This document shows positions 1-8,684 of a DNA stretch of 64,000 nt, piece by piece. Location of the stretch: the NCBI RefSeq assembly GCF_001563225.1, contig NZ_CP014206.1:3158001-3222000 (forward strand), given 5' to 3'. Source of the DNA: Pseudodesulfovibrio indicus. GTDB taxonomy: Bacteria > Desulfobacterota > Desulfovibrionia > Desulfovibrionales > Desulfovibrionaceae. How positions within the stretch are numbered: position 1 is the first letter of the stretch; every line of letters begins with the position of its first letter. Below the pieces are notes generated by a model, which was given only the letters and a program-made list of their open reading frames with translations, had not been told where the DNA came from and made no database searches. The translations under genes were made by a program, and so were the position numbers.

Positions 1-559
1 AGCAGCGCAGATGGAAAAAATGGTGCAGGCTGCGGCAGTTCATGGTCATGACGATCTTGGTCTCGGCGGCCTGGGGCAGGACGAAGCGGGCGTCCTCGTT
101 GGCCTTGGTCTTCCGTCCGTGGGCCACCAGGATGTCGCGCAGGTCGTTGTAGGCGGACTGGACCTCGGCCATGAACGATTCGAACCGCTCGCGCGCCTCG
201 GGGATCTTGGCGAAGGCCGGGGGCAGGATGTAGTCCATGTCGCTCTCGGCCACGTACCGCTGGCTCTGCTGGGAATAGGAGGCGATGCGGTGCCGGACGA
301 TCTGATGGGAGCACGCCCTGGAGATGCCCTCGATGGCGAAGGTCAGGGAGACGTGCTCGATGGGGCTGTCGTGGCCGGATTCCATGGTCTTGGCCACGAA
401 GTCCGCCTGGACCTCGGGATCGATCTCGCCGGACAGGAGCCGCGGCCACATGTCGGCCACGAACCCGGCGTGGTAGCACTGGCGGAAGGCGGCGTAGATG
501 AGGGACAGGGCATCGGGGGTCACGGCCAGACATTCGACCCTGAGTTTCTTTTCCGGCAT
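1..559 (-). CDS. thyX: Flavin-dependent thymidylate synthase (partial, C-terminus beyond window)
   Basis: ThyX makes dTMP from dUMP using FAD, methylenetetrahydrofolate and NADPH, replacing ThyA. The reading frame is open from an ATG at 559 down to base 1, giving about 186 residues, and the 3' end lies outside the window. The signature RHRIASYSQQSQRY fits the ThyX motif RHR-x7-S-x-R-Y, and the C-terminal stretch MNCRSLHHFFHLRC is the usual substrate/FAD-binding end of the family. A GGAG lies 7-10 bases before the start. It is followed on the same strand, upstream, by the P-loop gene at 695-1222, but a hairpin separates them. The identification is firm. Confidence 0.93.
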   Translation of the reverse strand, partial: MPEKKLRVECLAVTPDALSLIYAAFRQCYHAGFVADMWPRLLSGEIDPEVQADFVAKTMESGHDSPIEHVSLTFAIEGISRACSHQIVRHRIASYSQQSQRYVAESDMDYILPPAFAKIPEARERFESFMAEVQSAYNDLRDILVAHGRKTKANEDARFVLPQAAETKIVMTMNCRSLHHFFHLRC

Positions 560-631
560 GTATGGTACTCCAATAATGATATGTATGGGGAACGGCGCGG
601 CTCGCCCGCGACCGGGTCCGAAAGACTACAT

Positions 632-667
632 GAAAGGGCGGGGGCTGTCATCCGCCTCTCCCCGCCC
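632..667 (-). terminator. Probable rho-independent terminator of the P-loop gene
   Basis: On the minus strand an inverted repeat with arms GGGCGGGG and CCCCGCCC is followed by a short T run (TTTCAT). It sits between the stop of the gene at 695 and the start of thyX. The T tract is short, so strength is uncertain. Confidence 0.5.
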
Positions 668-694
668 GGACGGGCTTCCCCGGCCCGGGCCGGG

Positions 695-1222
695 CTAGTA
701 GCCGATCTTCTCCAGAGCGTCTTCCACCAGCTCCGCAGGTGCCTGCGATCCCTGGAGAATGAAGTGGAGCGCGCTGTAGAACACCGGCTCGACCACGGCC
801 AGGCGGGCCGACAGGTCGCGCCACAGCCCCTCAACGTCCTCCACCCCGTCGCGCTCGGCCACCCGGCCGGAGAGCAGCCTGGTGTCGGCCAGGAGATAGA
901 ACACCTTGCCCGCGCCGTGGACCAGGTGGCGGACGTCGTCGTGGTCCACCAGCCCGTCGTCCAGGACGATGATCGCCCCGCTGCCCGCCAGTACCTCGGC
1001 GGTCTCGGCGGGTGTGGCCGGAACGAGCACCGGCTTGCCCGTGCGCTCGCCGAGCAGCCGGGCCAGCTCGTTGCGGCCCGATCCCGGCAGGCCGAGCAGG
1101 ACCACGTTGCCGGTATCGCGCCAGCCGTCGGCATAGTCTTCGCGCTTCTCGCCCTTGATGAACCGTTTTTCGGCCCCGGCGTCCTCGATTTCCTGTACCT
1201 CGTTGATCAGATATTTGGCCAT
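695..1222 (-). CDS. Shikimate kinase-like P-loop protein with degenerate Walker A
   Basis: A 175-residue soluble protein with the N-terminal pattern VVLLGLPGSGRNELARLLGE near residues 40-59, which matches the position and spacing of the Walker A loop of shikimate/gluconate kinases, but the invariant Lys-Ser/Thr is replaced by Arg-Asn. A second strand IIVLDDGLVD could be the Walker B equivalent. Length fits the AroK family (about 170). Loss of the P-loop lysine suggests weak or no kinase activity, so it may be a regulatory or paralogous form. The start at 1222 has GAGAGG upstream. It diverges from the phospholipase-like gene at 1308. Function is not established. Confidence 0.6.
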   Translation of the reverse strand: MAKYLINEVQEIEDAGAEKRFIKGEKREDYADGWRDTGNVVLLGLPGSGRNELARLLGERTGKPVLVPATPAETAEVLAGSGAIIVLDDGLVDHDDVRHLVHGAGKVFYLLADTRLLSGRVAERDGVEDVEGLWRDLSARLAVVEPVFYSALHFILQGSQAPAELVEDALEKIGY

Positions 1223-1307
1223 GCGCGCCTCTCGCGGTTAGAGTTCCCTTTGCCGCGCCGACATTATCAAGTAGGGTGGCCTCAGGTAAACCTTAAAGCG
1301 AACCGAC

Positions 1308-2294
1308 ATGCCCAAGGAACTGATCCATTTCAAGATAGCCGAGACGACCGCGGCCCGGCTGGCCGGGACGCGGTTCGAGCCGTGCCTGCACCATTGCCCC
1401 GCCGGGCTGCTCCTGGGCTCGGTGCTGCACGACGTCTTCTTTTACGCCGCCCTGCCGCGCGCCCTGCCCATGGCCAAGGTGGGCCACAGGATTCACGGGG
1501 CGGGCGGCGAGGACACTTACGCCCTGCTCCGGCTCCAGGCCCGGCGCGCAGCCGCCGGACCGGAACGGAACCTGCCCGCAACCTTGCTCATCGGGCTGGC
1601 CGCCCACCTGGAGGCGGACACGGTCATGCATCCCATGGTCTGGCACCTGACCGGCGACTACTACGCGCCAACGCCGAAGGAAAGATCCCTGGCCCGCCAG
1701 CGCCACCGCGCTCTGGAATCCCTCATGGACATGGTCGCCTGCCCGGAGATGCTCGGCCGCCCGCTCTACCTGGTGCGCAACCAGGTGTTGAGCCTCGGCC
1801 CGGCCCTGTTCGACGCCCTTCCCGTGGACGGCCTGGCCGATATGGCAGGCATCGCGCCCACCCGGGCGGCGTCCGCCCTGAGTTCGGCGCTGGGCCTGTT
1901 CGGACGGCTCCAAGGGCTGTTCCCCCGCCGGGGGCTGGCCCGGACGCTGCACGCCGCCTGGCCCTGGCTGCCCAACGCGGCGCGGGAGATCGCGGCCCTG
2001 TTCTACGCCCCGCAATGGCTGGCCCAGGCCGGGCTGGTGGAGGGAGCGATCCGCTGGGCCGACCCGCTGTCGGGCGAGCCGCAGGAATCGACCCTGGCCC
2101 TGCTCATGGAGCGCGCTGCGGACCGGGCCGCCGCGCTGTGCCGCAGGCTGGAACCCATGGTCTTCGACGGCGCGCCCGGCCCCCTGGACGGACCGGGACC
2201 ATCCCTGGACTCCGGCAGCCCCGGGTCGGCCACCACGGCCATGCACCACGTCGCCGCCCACCCGATCCCGAAGCTTCCGCAACAAATGCGCTGA
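1308..2294 (+). CDS. Zinc-dependent phospholipase C-like protein
   Basis: A 328-residue protein resembling the bacterial zinc-dependent phospholipase C-like family: conserved His/Asp positions occur early (CLHHCPAGLLLGSVLHDVFF, about residues 27-46) and in AAHLEADTVMHPMVWHLTGD (about 98-117), which are likely metal ligands. No clear signal peptide is present, so a cytoplasmic location is likely despite the family name. The start is the ATG at 1308, with no obvious Shine-Dalgarno. The gene is followed by an AsmA-like protein 69 bases downstream on the same strand. The substrate is unknown; the family call rests on the His-rich core and the overall layout. Confidence 0.6.
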   Translation: MPKELIHFKIAETTAARLAGTRFEPCLHHCPAGLLLGSVLHDVFFYAALPRALPMAKVGHRIHGAGGEDTYALLRLQARRAAAGPERNLPATLLIGLAAHLEADTVMHPMVWHLTGDYYAPTPKERSLARQRHRALESLMDMVACPEMLGRPLYLVRNQVLSLGPALFDALPVDGLADMAGIAPTRAASALSSALGLFGRLQGLFPRRGLARTLHAAWPWLPNAAREIAALFYAPQWLAQAGLVEGAIRWADPLSGEPQESTLALLMERAADRAAALCRRLEPMVFDGAPGPLDGPGPSLDSGSPGSATTAMHHVAAHPIPKLPQQMR

Positions 2295-2362
2295 CATGGT
2301 TGCCCTGACGCCGCAAATATCCTAGGCTTCCACAAGCCAGAAAATTTCATCCAGGAGTTATC

Positions 2363-3145
2363 ATGAAGAAATACATCCTCATCGGCGCCGGCGCGCTGGT
2401 CGTCGCCATCGTCACCATGGTCGTCCTCGTCATTCTCAATCTCGGCGATCTGGTGAAGACGGCCGTGGAGAAATTCGGGCCGCCCATCACCAAGACCGAA
2501 GTCCGCCTCGGCGCGGCGGACATCTCGATCCTGAGCGGCTCGGGCACCCTGTCCGACTTCTACCTCGGCAACCCCCAGGGATTCACCATGCCCAGCGCCG
2601 TGGAGTGCGGAACCATCCGGGTCAAGGTCGTTACCGACTCCCTGACCACCGACCGGATCATCATCGAAGAAATCTATGTCGACAGCCCGGTCATCAGCTA
2701 CGAGAAGCGCGGCAACACCGACAACTTCAAGACCATCGTCAACAACATCCAGAAGACCGTGGCCGGAGAGAAGAAGCAGGAAGCCAAGGCCGGAGAGACC
2801 GAAACCGGGGCCGAGAAGAAGATCCAGATCAACAACTTCATCGTCAGGAACGGCAGGATCAACCTGGGAGGCTCCCTGGTCGACGTCTTCGGCGACAAGG
2901 GGGTGGGCATCGCCCTGCCGGACATCCACATGAAGGACATCGGCAAGGAGAAGGAAATCACCCCGGCCGAGGCGTTCGCCCAGATTCTCGGCGAGATGAC
3001 CGGCGACGTGACCGGCACCGTGACCGAGGTGGGCAAGCAGCTCACCGAGGCCCTTGGCAAGGCGGCCAAGGGCGCGGGCAAGGCCGTGGAAGGCGCGGGC
3101 GAATCCGTTGGCGGCGCCATCAAGGGGCTGTTCGGTTCAGAGTAA
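2363..3145 (+). CDS. Membrane-anchored AsmA-like periplasmic protein
   Basis: A 260-residue protein with one N-terminal membrane segment (about residues 4-27, rich in V, I and L) followed by a predicted periplasmic beta-rich domain. The segment around residues 45-125 ([20 protein letters not shown], then a 'GNPQGF' turn) resembles the repeat units of AsmA/DUF748-type proteins associated with the envelope. A Lys/Glu-rich linker covers about 133-150, and the tail is Gly/Ala-rich ([20 protein letters not shown]). GGAG stands 8 bases before the ATG at 2363. A strong terminator follows, so it is transcribed alone or with the upstream gene. Exact role unknown; lipid or envelope homeostasis is an inference. 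Confidence 0.55.
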   Translation: MKKYILIGAGALVVAIVTMVVLVILNLGDLVKTAVEKFGPPITKTEVRLGAADISILSGSGTLSDFYLGNPQGFTMPSAVECGTIRVKVVTDSLTTDRIIIEEIYVDSPVISYEKRGNTDNFKTIVNNIQKTVAGEKKQEAKAGETETGAEKKIQINNFIVRNGRINLGGSLVDVFGDKGVGIALPDIHMKDIGKEKEITPAEAFAQILGEMTGDVTGTVTEVGKQLTEALGKAAKGAGKAVEGAGESVGGAIKGLFGSE

Positions 3146-3166
3146 CTCCGCTTTATCAGCCATTGC

Positions 3167-3201
3167 GGGCCGCCCCGGTTGGACCGGGGCGGCCCTTTTT
3201 T
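3167..3201 (+). terminator. Rho-independent terminator
   Basis: A 13-bp perfect GC-rich stem (GGGCCGCCCCGGT with its complement), a 3-base loop and a run of seven T, directly after the AsmA-like gene. Confidence 0.93.
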
Positions 3202-3272
3202 CGCCCGAAACAGCCCGATCCAGACCGCCCCACCCTTGCCGGGCGCGCGCCAAATGGAGTACTGACCTATCC

Positions 3273-4931
3273 ATGCCCACCGCTCCCTACACCGCCGAAC
3301 CCGTCCTAAAGGACGGCGCGCTGGCCGACATCCGCATCCGCATTCAGGGCAAGACCTGGCACCTGTGGGGCCGCAGCGGGGCCGAACGCGAGGAGCGGCT
3401 GGCCGACGAAGTGCCGCAGGGCGCACTGCCCGTGCTCCTCGGGACGGGCTTGGGCATCTGCCTGGAGCGGCTGGCCGGAAAGGGTATCGAGGCGGCGGTG
3501 GTGGACCGGGAGCGGGACATGCGCGCCCTGCTGCCCCCCGGAGCAGCGCCCTCCCTGCTGGTGGACGACCCGGACCCGGCGGCCGCCCTGAAGCGGCTGG
3601 AGGCGTGGCGGGCGGATCGCGGCGGCGGGCCGCTGCATCCGGTGGTCCTGCCCCTGTACCAGCGGCTGGACCGGGAGTACTACGGCGCGCTGGCCGAGAC
3701 CCTCAAGGCGGGCGCCAGCACGGACTTCTGGTCCCTGGCCCGCTACCCCAAGTTCCGCTCAACCGCGCCGCGCGTGCTTTTCTTCGACTCCGACTATTTC
3801 CTGTGCCGCGAGATCAGGGCCGGACTGGACCGGATCGGCGCGTCCCACCGATCCATCGTCCTGGAGGACCGCGAAACCGGCAGCAGCGCGTTCATCGAAA
3901 ACCTGCTCAAGGCGGTCATCGACTTCCGCCCGGACTTCGCCCTGACCGTCAACCACTTCGGCCTGGACCGCGAGGGCAAGCTGGCCGGACTGCTGGCCGA
4001 CCTCGGCCTGCCGCTCGCCTCCTGGTTCGTGGACAACCCGCACCTGATCCTCTTCGACTACGCCCACCCCGGCGCGGACAATACCGCCATCTTCACCTTT
4101 GACGCGGGCAACCTGGACGCGATGCGCGAACGTGGATTCGGAAACGTCCATTACCTGCCCCTGGCCACGGACCCGGAGCGGTTCCGGCCCGGCGCAGGCC
4201 GCGGACCATCGGAATGGAGGGCCCCGATCTCCTTTGTGGGCAGCTCCATGACCGGCCCGGTGGACAGGTGTTTGGCCCTGGCCGGGCTTCCGGACAGGCT
4301 GGCGGAAGAATACGAAACCGTGGCCGCGGCCTTCGGCGCGTCCGGCGAGACCAGCGTGGCCCGGTTCCTTGAGCGCGAACGGACCGACTGGACGCGGGAA
4401 ATCACCGCCCTGCCCACAAGGGAACGCAGGCTGGCTGCCGAGTCCCTGCTCACCTGGGAGGCCACCCGCCGATACCGGCTGGCCTGCGTGCAGACCATCC
4501 TGCCCTTCGACCCGCTGGTGGTGGGCGACGACGGCTGGACCGGCCTGCTCGGCGCAGGAACGCGGCTCCTGCCTCCGCTCGACTATTACGACGACCTGCC
4601 CCGCTTCTATCCGCTGTCGGAAATCAACTTCAACTGCACCAGCCGCCAGATGAAGGGCGCGGTCAACCAGCGCGTCTTCGACGTTCCGGCCTGCGGCGGA
4701 TTCCTCCTGACCGACCACCGCGAGCAGATGGAAGACCTCTTCGACCTGGACCGCGAGGCCGTAACGTACCGCGAACCGCAGGACATCCCGGAGCTGGTCG
4801 AGCGGTTCGCCGCCGCCCCCGACGCGCGCCGGGCGGTCAGCACCGCCGCACGGCGACGCATTTTGGCCGAGCACACCTACGAGCGCCGCCTGGCGAACCT
4901 CGTGGAGACCATGCGCGCCACTTTCGGCTGA
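3273..4931 (+). CDS. CgeB/DUF3880-type glycosyltransferase, probably flagellin-modifying
   Basis: A 552-residue protein. The middle part (about residues 165-310, with the pattern [16 protein letters not shown] and [24 protein letters not shown]) matches the DUF3880 domain, and the C-terminus (about 450-545, [20 protein letters not shown] then [11 protein letters not shown]) matches the Glyco_trans_1_2 domain found in CgeB-like glycosyltransferases. It lies directly upstream of fliC, and two more glycosyltransferases follow fliS, so O-glycosylation of flagellin is the likely role (inference). The ATG at 3273 was preferred over upstream starts because it follows the terminator; GGAG lies rather far (about 14 bases) upstream. 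No terminator is evident after the gene. Confidence 0.75.
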   Translation: MPTAPYTAEPVLKDGALADIRIRIQGKTWHLWGRSGAEREERLADEVPQGALPVLLGTGLGICLERLAGKGIEAAVVDRERDMRALLPPGAAPSLLVDDPDPAAALKRLEAWRADRGGGPLHPVVLPLYQRLDREYYGALAETLKAGASTDFWSLARYPKFRSTAPRVLFFDSDYFLCREIRAGLDRIGASHRSIVLEDRETGSSAFIENLLKAVIDFRPDFALTVNHFGLDREGKLAGLLADLGLPLASWFVDNPHLILFDYAHPGADNTAIFTFDAGNLDAMRERGFGNVHYLPLATDPERFRPGAGRGPSEWRAPISFVGSSMTGPVDRCLALAGLPDRLAEEYETVAAAFGASGETSVARFLERERTDWTREITALPTRERRLAAESLLTWEATRRYRLACVQTILPFDPLVVGDDGWTGLLGAGTRLLPPLDYYDDLPRFYPLSEINFNCTSRQMKGAVNQRVFDVPACGGFLLTDHREQMEDLFDLDREAVTYREPQDIPELVERFAAAPDARRAVSTAARRRILAEHTYERRLANLVETMRATFG

Positions 4932-5081
4932 TCCGGCCGCCCCGCGATTCCCCTGTCTCCTCCGGACCATGGGTACCCTTCCCCTCCGAAACGGGCCGCA
5001 CTTTGCCGCGTTCCCGACGGTTCTCCTCCGCCGCCGTTCTTACGCGCGTAATAAGGTATGAAAAAAAACATTTAGCCAGCC

Positions 5082-5108
5082 TAAAGTTTTCTCAGGCCGA
5101 GCCGATGA
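5082..5108 (+). promoter_or_regulatory. Sigma-28 (FliA) promoter of flagellin gene
   Basis: TAAAGTTT, 11 bases, then GCCGATGA. This differs by one base from the consensus TAAAGTTT-N11-GCCGATAA used by FliA sigma factors. It lies 95 bases upstream of the fliC start, inside a gene-free stretch of 272 bases in which nothing else is evident. Confidence 0.9.
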
Positions 5109-5203
5109 AGAGGGCAACACACGAAGGTTTGTCCGGCCAAATCCAATATCGGCCGGATTGAAAACCTAGGCATGGAAGCCAAAACAATTTCAAGGAGGAA
5201 ATT

Positions 5204-6088
5204 ATGTCCCTGGTTATCAACCACAACATGATGGCGATGAACGCGTCTCGCAACCTGGGTGTCTCTTACGGCAACCTGGAAACGTCCACTCGGCGCCTGT
5301 CCTCGGGTCTGCGCATCACCCAGGCGTCCGACGACGCCGCCGGTCTGGCCGTCCGCGAGCTCATGCGCTCCGACGTCAGCTCCCTGCAGCAGGGCATCCG
5401 CAACGCCAACGACGCCATCTCCCTCATCCAGACGGCTGACGGCGCTCTCGGCGTTATCGATGAAAAGCTGATCCGTATGAAGGAACTGGCCATGCAGGCA
5501 TCCACGGGTACCTACAACTCCGACCAGCGTCTGATCATCGACTCCGAGTATCAGGCCATGGCTTCGGAAATCACCCGTATCGCCAACTCCACGGACTTCA
5601 ACGGCATCTACCTGCTCAACGGCGCCCTCTCCGGCACCCACGACGGTTCCGGCCTGAAGGCCACCGGAAAGCTGAAGGTCCACTTCGGAACCGGTAACGA
5701 CAGCTCGGAAGACTACTACTACATCGAAATCAACTCCGCCACCGCCTCCGCCCTCGGCGTCGGCCTGGCCGCTGGTTCCGGTGCCGGTGCGTCCATCTCC
5801 ACGCAGCAGCTGGCCCAGCAGTCCCTCGATGTCCTGAACAGGGCCATCATCTCCAAGGACAAGATCCGCGCCAACCTCGGTGCCCTGCAGAACCGCCTGG
5901 AAAACACCGTTACCGTTCTGGAAATCCAGGCCGAAAACGTCCAGGCCGCCGAATCCCGCATCTCCGACGTCGACGTCGCTTCCGAGATGACCGAGTTCGT
6001 GCGCAACCAGATTCTGACCCAGTCCGCAGTCTCCATGCTGGCCCAGGCCAACAGCATGCCGAGAATGGCCCTGTCCCTGATCGGCTAG
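5204..6088 (+). CDS. fliC: Flagellin
   Basis: The major filament protein, exported by the flagellar type III apparatus. The 294 residues contain the conserved N-terminal D0/D1 region (VINHNMMAMNASRNLG, then RLSSGLRITQASDDAAGLAV) and the C-terminal D1/D0 region (AESRISDVDVASEMTEFVRN, ending MPRMALSLIG). The surface domain between them is short (about residues 140-190, Gly/Ser/Thr/Ala-rich), which supplies candidate O-glycosylation sites. An AAGGAGG stands 6 bases before the ATG. The sigma-28 promoter at 5082-5108 and the terminator at 6119-6155 define a single-gene transcript. Codon use is strongly biased to C-ending codons, as expected for high expression. Confidence 0.96.
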   Translation: MSLVINHNMMAMNASRNLGVSYGNLETSTRRLSSGLRITQASDDAAGLAVRELMRSDVSSLQQGIRNANDAISLIQTADGALGVIDEKLIRMKELAMQASTGTYNSDQRLIIDSEYQAMASEITRIANSTDFNGIYLLNGALSGTHDGSGLKATGKLKVHFGTGNDSSEDYYYIEINSATASALGVGLAAGSGAGASISTQQLAQQSLDVLNRAIISKDKIRANLGALQNRLENTVTVLEIQAENVQAAESRISDVDVASEMTEFVRNQILTQSAVSMLAQANSMPRMALSLIG

Positions 6089-6118
6089 TCACGAATCGCT
6101 TCGCCATAGGCGACTTTC

Positions 6119-6155
6119 GGGCCGGACTCCTTCCTGGGGTCCGGCCCCTTGTTTT
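6119..6155 (+). terminator. Rho-independent terminator of fliC
   Basis: Inverted repeat with arms GGGCCGGAC and GTCCGGCCC followed by CCTTGTTTT, 31 bases after the flagellin stop. Confidence 0.85.
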
Positions 6156-6181
6156 AACTGGACTTTTTTCAAGACAGACCG

Positions 6182-6197
6182 TGGCATCAGGTTTGCA
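6182..6197 (+). promoter_or_regulatory. Sigma-54 promoter of fliD-fliS
   Basis: TGGCATCAGGTTTGCA has the -24 GG and -12 GC elements at the exact spacing of the consensus TGGCAYR-N4-TTGCW; only one position (C for R) differs. It lies 54 bases before the fliD start. Confidence 0.85.
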
Positions 6198-6250
6198 AGT
6201 CATTTCACACCTAATGAAAGGGGAAAAAACTTCCGATTAAGGGTATAACT

Positions 6251-7942
6251 ATGGCAGAAAGCACGTACACATCGGGTTCAATCAACTTCACCGGCCTCGG
6301 CAACGGGACCGATTTCAACGCGCTCATCGACGGCTTCATCGATGTCGAGCGGACTCGTGTGACGCGCCTGGAGAAGTGGCGGAAAACCTGGGAAATCAAG
6401 AACGATCAGTTCCAGGAACTGAACACCCAGCTGCTCAGCCTGAAGACCACCCTGGAGGGCATGAACTCCATGAACGAGTTCATGACCAAGGGCGTGAGCA
6501 GCTCCAACACCAACCTGCTTTCAGCCACGGCGGATGCCAACGCCCTGGAATCCACCCACTCCGTGATCATCAACCAGCTGGCCACCAACGACATCCTGAT
6601 CACCACCTCCGGGGCCAGCTCCCTGACCTCGTCCCTGACCTCCACGGCCACCTCCTTCAGCTTTTCCTACGGAGGCAAGCAGGTCACCATCGACGACATC
6701 CCGGCGGGCACCACCCTTCAGAATTTCGTCTACCTGATCAACAACCACGCCGACTCGCGCGGACTGATCCAGGCCTCGACCATCTTCGACGGCACCACTT
6801 ACCACCTCCAACTCGCGGGCAAGGAGCTGGGCGCGGACAACCAGCTGTCCATCACCGACGCGGGCGGCCTCGCCTTCGGTTCCGGCTACACCGAAACCCA
6901 GAACGCACAAAACGCCCAGATCCGCGTGGACGGCTTTCCCCTCTCCGGGACGGGCTGGATCGAACGCGACTCCAACACGGTGGACGACGTCATCTCCGGC
7001 ATCACCCTGAACCTCAAGGAGGCCGACCCGAACTCGGTCATCAGCCTGGCCGTGACCACGAACACCAAGGACATTGCGGACAAAGTCACCGCCTTCGTGG
7101 ACGCGGTGAACGTCATCCGCGCCCGGATCATCGCCTTGACCAAGGTGGACGAGGAAGGCGAAGGGTCCGTCCTGACCGGCAACTACGGCATCGACATCGT
7201 TTCCCAGAATCTCAAGAACATCACCGCCGAAATGGGCCAGGGGTTCACCTCCTGGAACGAGGACACACTGTCCGGCGACAAGTTCGCCGCCCTCTCCCAA
7301 CTCGGCATCCTGACCGACGCGGACCAGGGGTCGCCCACCAACGGTCTCCTGATCATCGATTACGAGAAGCTCGAAGCGGCCCTGGAGGAGGACCCCACCG
7401 CAGTGGCCGAGCTGTTCGCCCTGGAGCCCACCGGGGTCAGCCACACAACGGACTTCACCTTCACCTCCCTCATCGACGGGACCACCATGCCCGGGGTCTA
7501 CGACGTCCAGGTGGTCAGCGACGGCACCAAGATCGTCAGCGCGACCATCAACGGCGAGGAGGCGTCCATCTCCGGATGGGAAATCACCGCCAAGACGGGC
7601 GACGCGAAGGGTATGGCCGTCAGGCTGAACAACACCGCGGCCGGGTCCCACGGCGGCACGGTGGCGGTCAAGACCGGCAAGGCCACCGAGATGATCAACG
7701 AGCTCAAGGAGCTGACCAAGCCGTACAACAAGTTCACGTACGAAGGCGGCCCCCTGGCGGTCCTGCAGAACAATTACGACGACATCATGGATTCCATCGA
7801 CGACAAGATCGCCTACGAGGAAACCAGGATCGAAAAACTGGAAAGAAACATGCGTCTCAAATACGCCCGCCTGGACGCGCTGCTCGGCCAGTACCAGTTG
7901 CAGCAGGGCCAGCTTGAGGCGGCATTGGCACAGCTTGAATAG
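6251..7942 (+). CDS. fliD: Flagellar hook-associated protein 2 (filament cap)
   Basis: FliD forms the cap at the filament tip under which flagellin subunits fold. The 563 residues contain the FliD N-terminal region (SGSINFTGLGNGTDFNALID near residues 8-27, followed by a helix with 'EKWRKTWEIKNDQFQELNTQ'), a central variable D2/D3 part, a flagellin-hook-IN-like segment with QNAQIRVDGF near 218, and the C-terminal coiled coil (YDDIMDSIDDKIAYEETRIE through LRLKYARLDALL-type sequence, ending LEAALAQLE). A sigma-54 promoter is immediately upstream, and fliS follows after 13 bases, so the two are co-transcribed. The length is at the long end of the family. Confidence 0.93.
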   Translation: MAESTYTSGSINFTGLGNGTDFNALIDGFIDVERTRVTRLEKWRKTWEIKNDQFQELNTQLLSLKTTLEGMNSMNEFMTKGVSSSNTNLLSATADANALESTHSVIINQLATNDILITTSGASSLTSSLTSTATSFSFSYGGKQVTIDDIPAGTTLQNFVYLINNHADSRGLIQASTIFDGTTYHLQLAGKELGADNQLSITDAGGLAFGSGYTETQNAQNAQIRVDGFPLSGTGWIERDSNTVDDVISGITLNLKEADPNSVISLAVTTNTKDIADKVTAFVDAVNVIRARIIALTKVDEEGEGSVLTGNYGIDIVSQNLKNITAEMGQGFTSWNEDTLSGDKFAALSQLGILTDADQGSPTNGLLIIDYEKLEAALEEDPTAVAELFALEPTGVSHTTDFTFTSLIDGTTMPGVYDVQVVSDGTKIVSATINGEEASISGWEITAKTGDAKGMAVRLNNTAAGSHGGTVAVKTGKATEMINELKELTKPYNKFTYEGGPLAVLQNNYDDIMDSIDDKIAYEETRIEKLERNMRLKYARLDALLGQYQLQQGQLEAALAQLE

Positions 7943-7955
7943 CAAGGAGTGATTG

Positions 7956-8594
7956 ATGGCCAATCCAGCAAAGGCATATCTGGCGACCCAGGTCGAAACC
8001 ACCACCCAGGGCGAACTGCTGCTCATGCTCTATGAAGCGGCGATCAAGTTCCTCAAACGGGCGCAGCGGGAGATCGACAACCGGGACTACGCCAAAAAAG
8101 GCATATACATATCGAAGGCCATGGCGATCGTCCACGAGCTGTCCGAGAGCCTGAACAAGGAAAAGGGGGGCGACATAACGCCCAAGCTCAGCCAGCTCTA
8201 CCTGTTCTGCACCAGCCAGTTGGTCAAGGCCAACATCCGGATGGACAACAAGATGATCGACGACGTCATCCGCATCCTCGACGGGCTGCGCTCGGCCTAT
8301 GCCCAAATCGTACCCATCCACGATGCCAAGGGCGACCCCGGCGACACCCTGTCCCGGAGCCAGCCGCCCAAGGCCGCGCCCCAGGCGATTCAGGCTCCGC
8401 CGATCCTGCCCGCCCAGGCCAACCCGGCGCAGCCCAAACCGGCCCCCCAGCCGCAGACGGGCGAACCGGCGCCCCAGAAGCAGGAGGGCAAACCGGCGGC
8501 CCAGCCCGCGCCCCAGGCCCCGTCGCCCATCCGCAACGCTGCGGCGGCGGCCAAGTTCCGCGCGGCCAACGCCTACAACAACGCCAACCGATGA
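7956..8594 (+). CDS. fliS: Flagellin export chaperone FliS with long Pro/Ala/Gln tail
   Basis: FliS binds the C-terminus of newly made flagellin and keeps it unpolymerised before export. Residues 1-125 carry the family pattern (AKAYLATQVETTTQGELLLM, then LYEAAIKFLKRAQREIDNRD, YAKKGIYISKAMAIVHELSE). The remaining about 85 residues are an unusual Pro/Ala/Gln/Lys-rich tail with repeated PAPQ/PAQ-type units, ending FRAANAYNNANR; normal FliS is about 125-150 residues. The ATG at 7956 has AAGGAG 7 bases upstream and was chosen over a TTG three bases earlier. Follows fliD closely. Confidence 0.9.
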   Translation: MANPAKAYLATQVETTTQGELLLMLYEAAIKFLKRAQREIDNRDYAKKGIYISKAMAIVHELSESLNKEKGGDITPKLSQLYLFCTSQLVKANIRMDNKMIDDVIRILDGLRSAYAQIVPIHDAKGDPGDTLSRSQPPKAAPQAIQAPPILPAQANPAQPKPAPQPQTGEPAPQKQEGKPAAQPAPQAPSPIRNAAAAAKFRAANAYNNANR

Positions 8595-8600
8595 ACCGAC

Positions 8601-8627
8601 CCGGCCCCGCAAGGGGCCGGTTTCGTT
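8601..8627 (+). terminator. Rho-independent terminator after fliS
   Basis: A perfect 8-bp stem CCGGCCCC/GGGGCCGG with a GCAA tetraloop and TTTCGTTT, 6 bases after the fliS stop. Confidence 0.85.
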
Positions 8628-8684
8628 TGAGACAACCCCCCGGCGGTCATTTACAACACCTGCGGCATGTGTCACCTTTCGGCC

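Noticed and set aside
11-2308. A 765-residue plus-strand open frame across thyX and neighbours
   Set aside because: It runs antisense to thyX and the P-loop gene and out of frame with the phospholipase-like gene, all of which have recognisable motifs.
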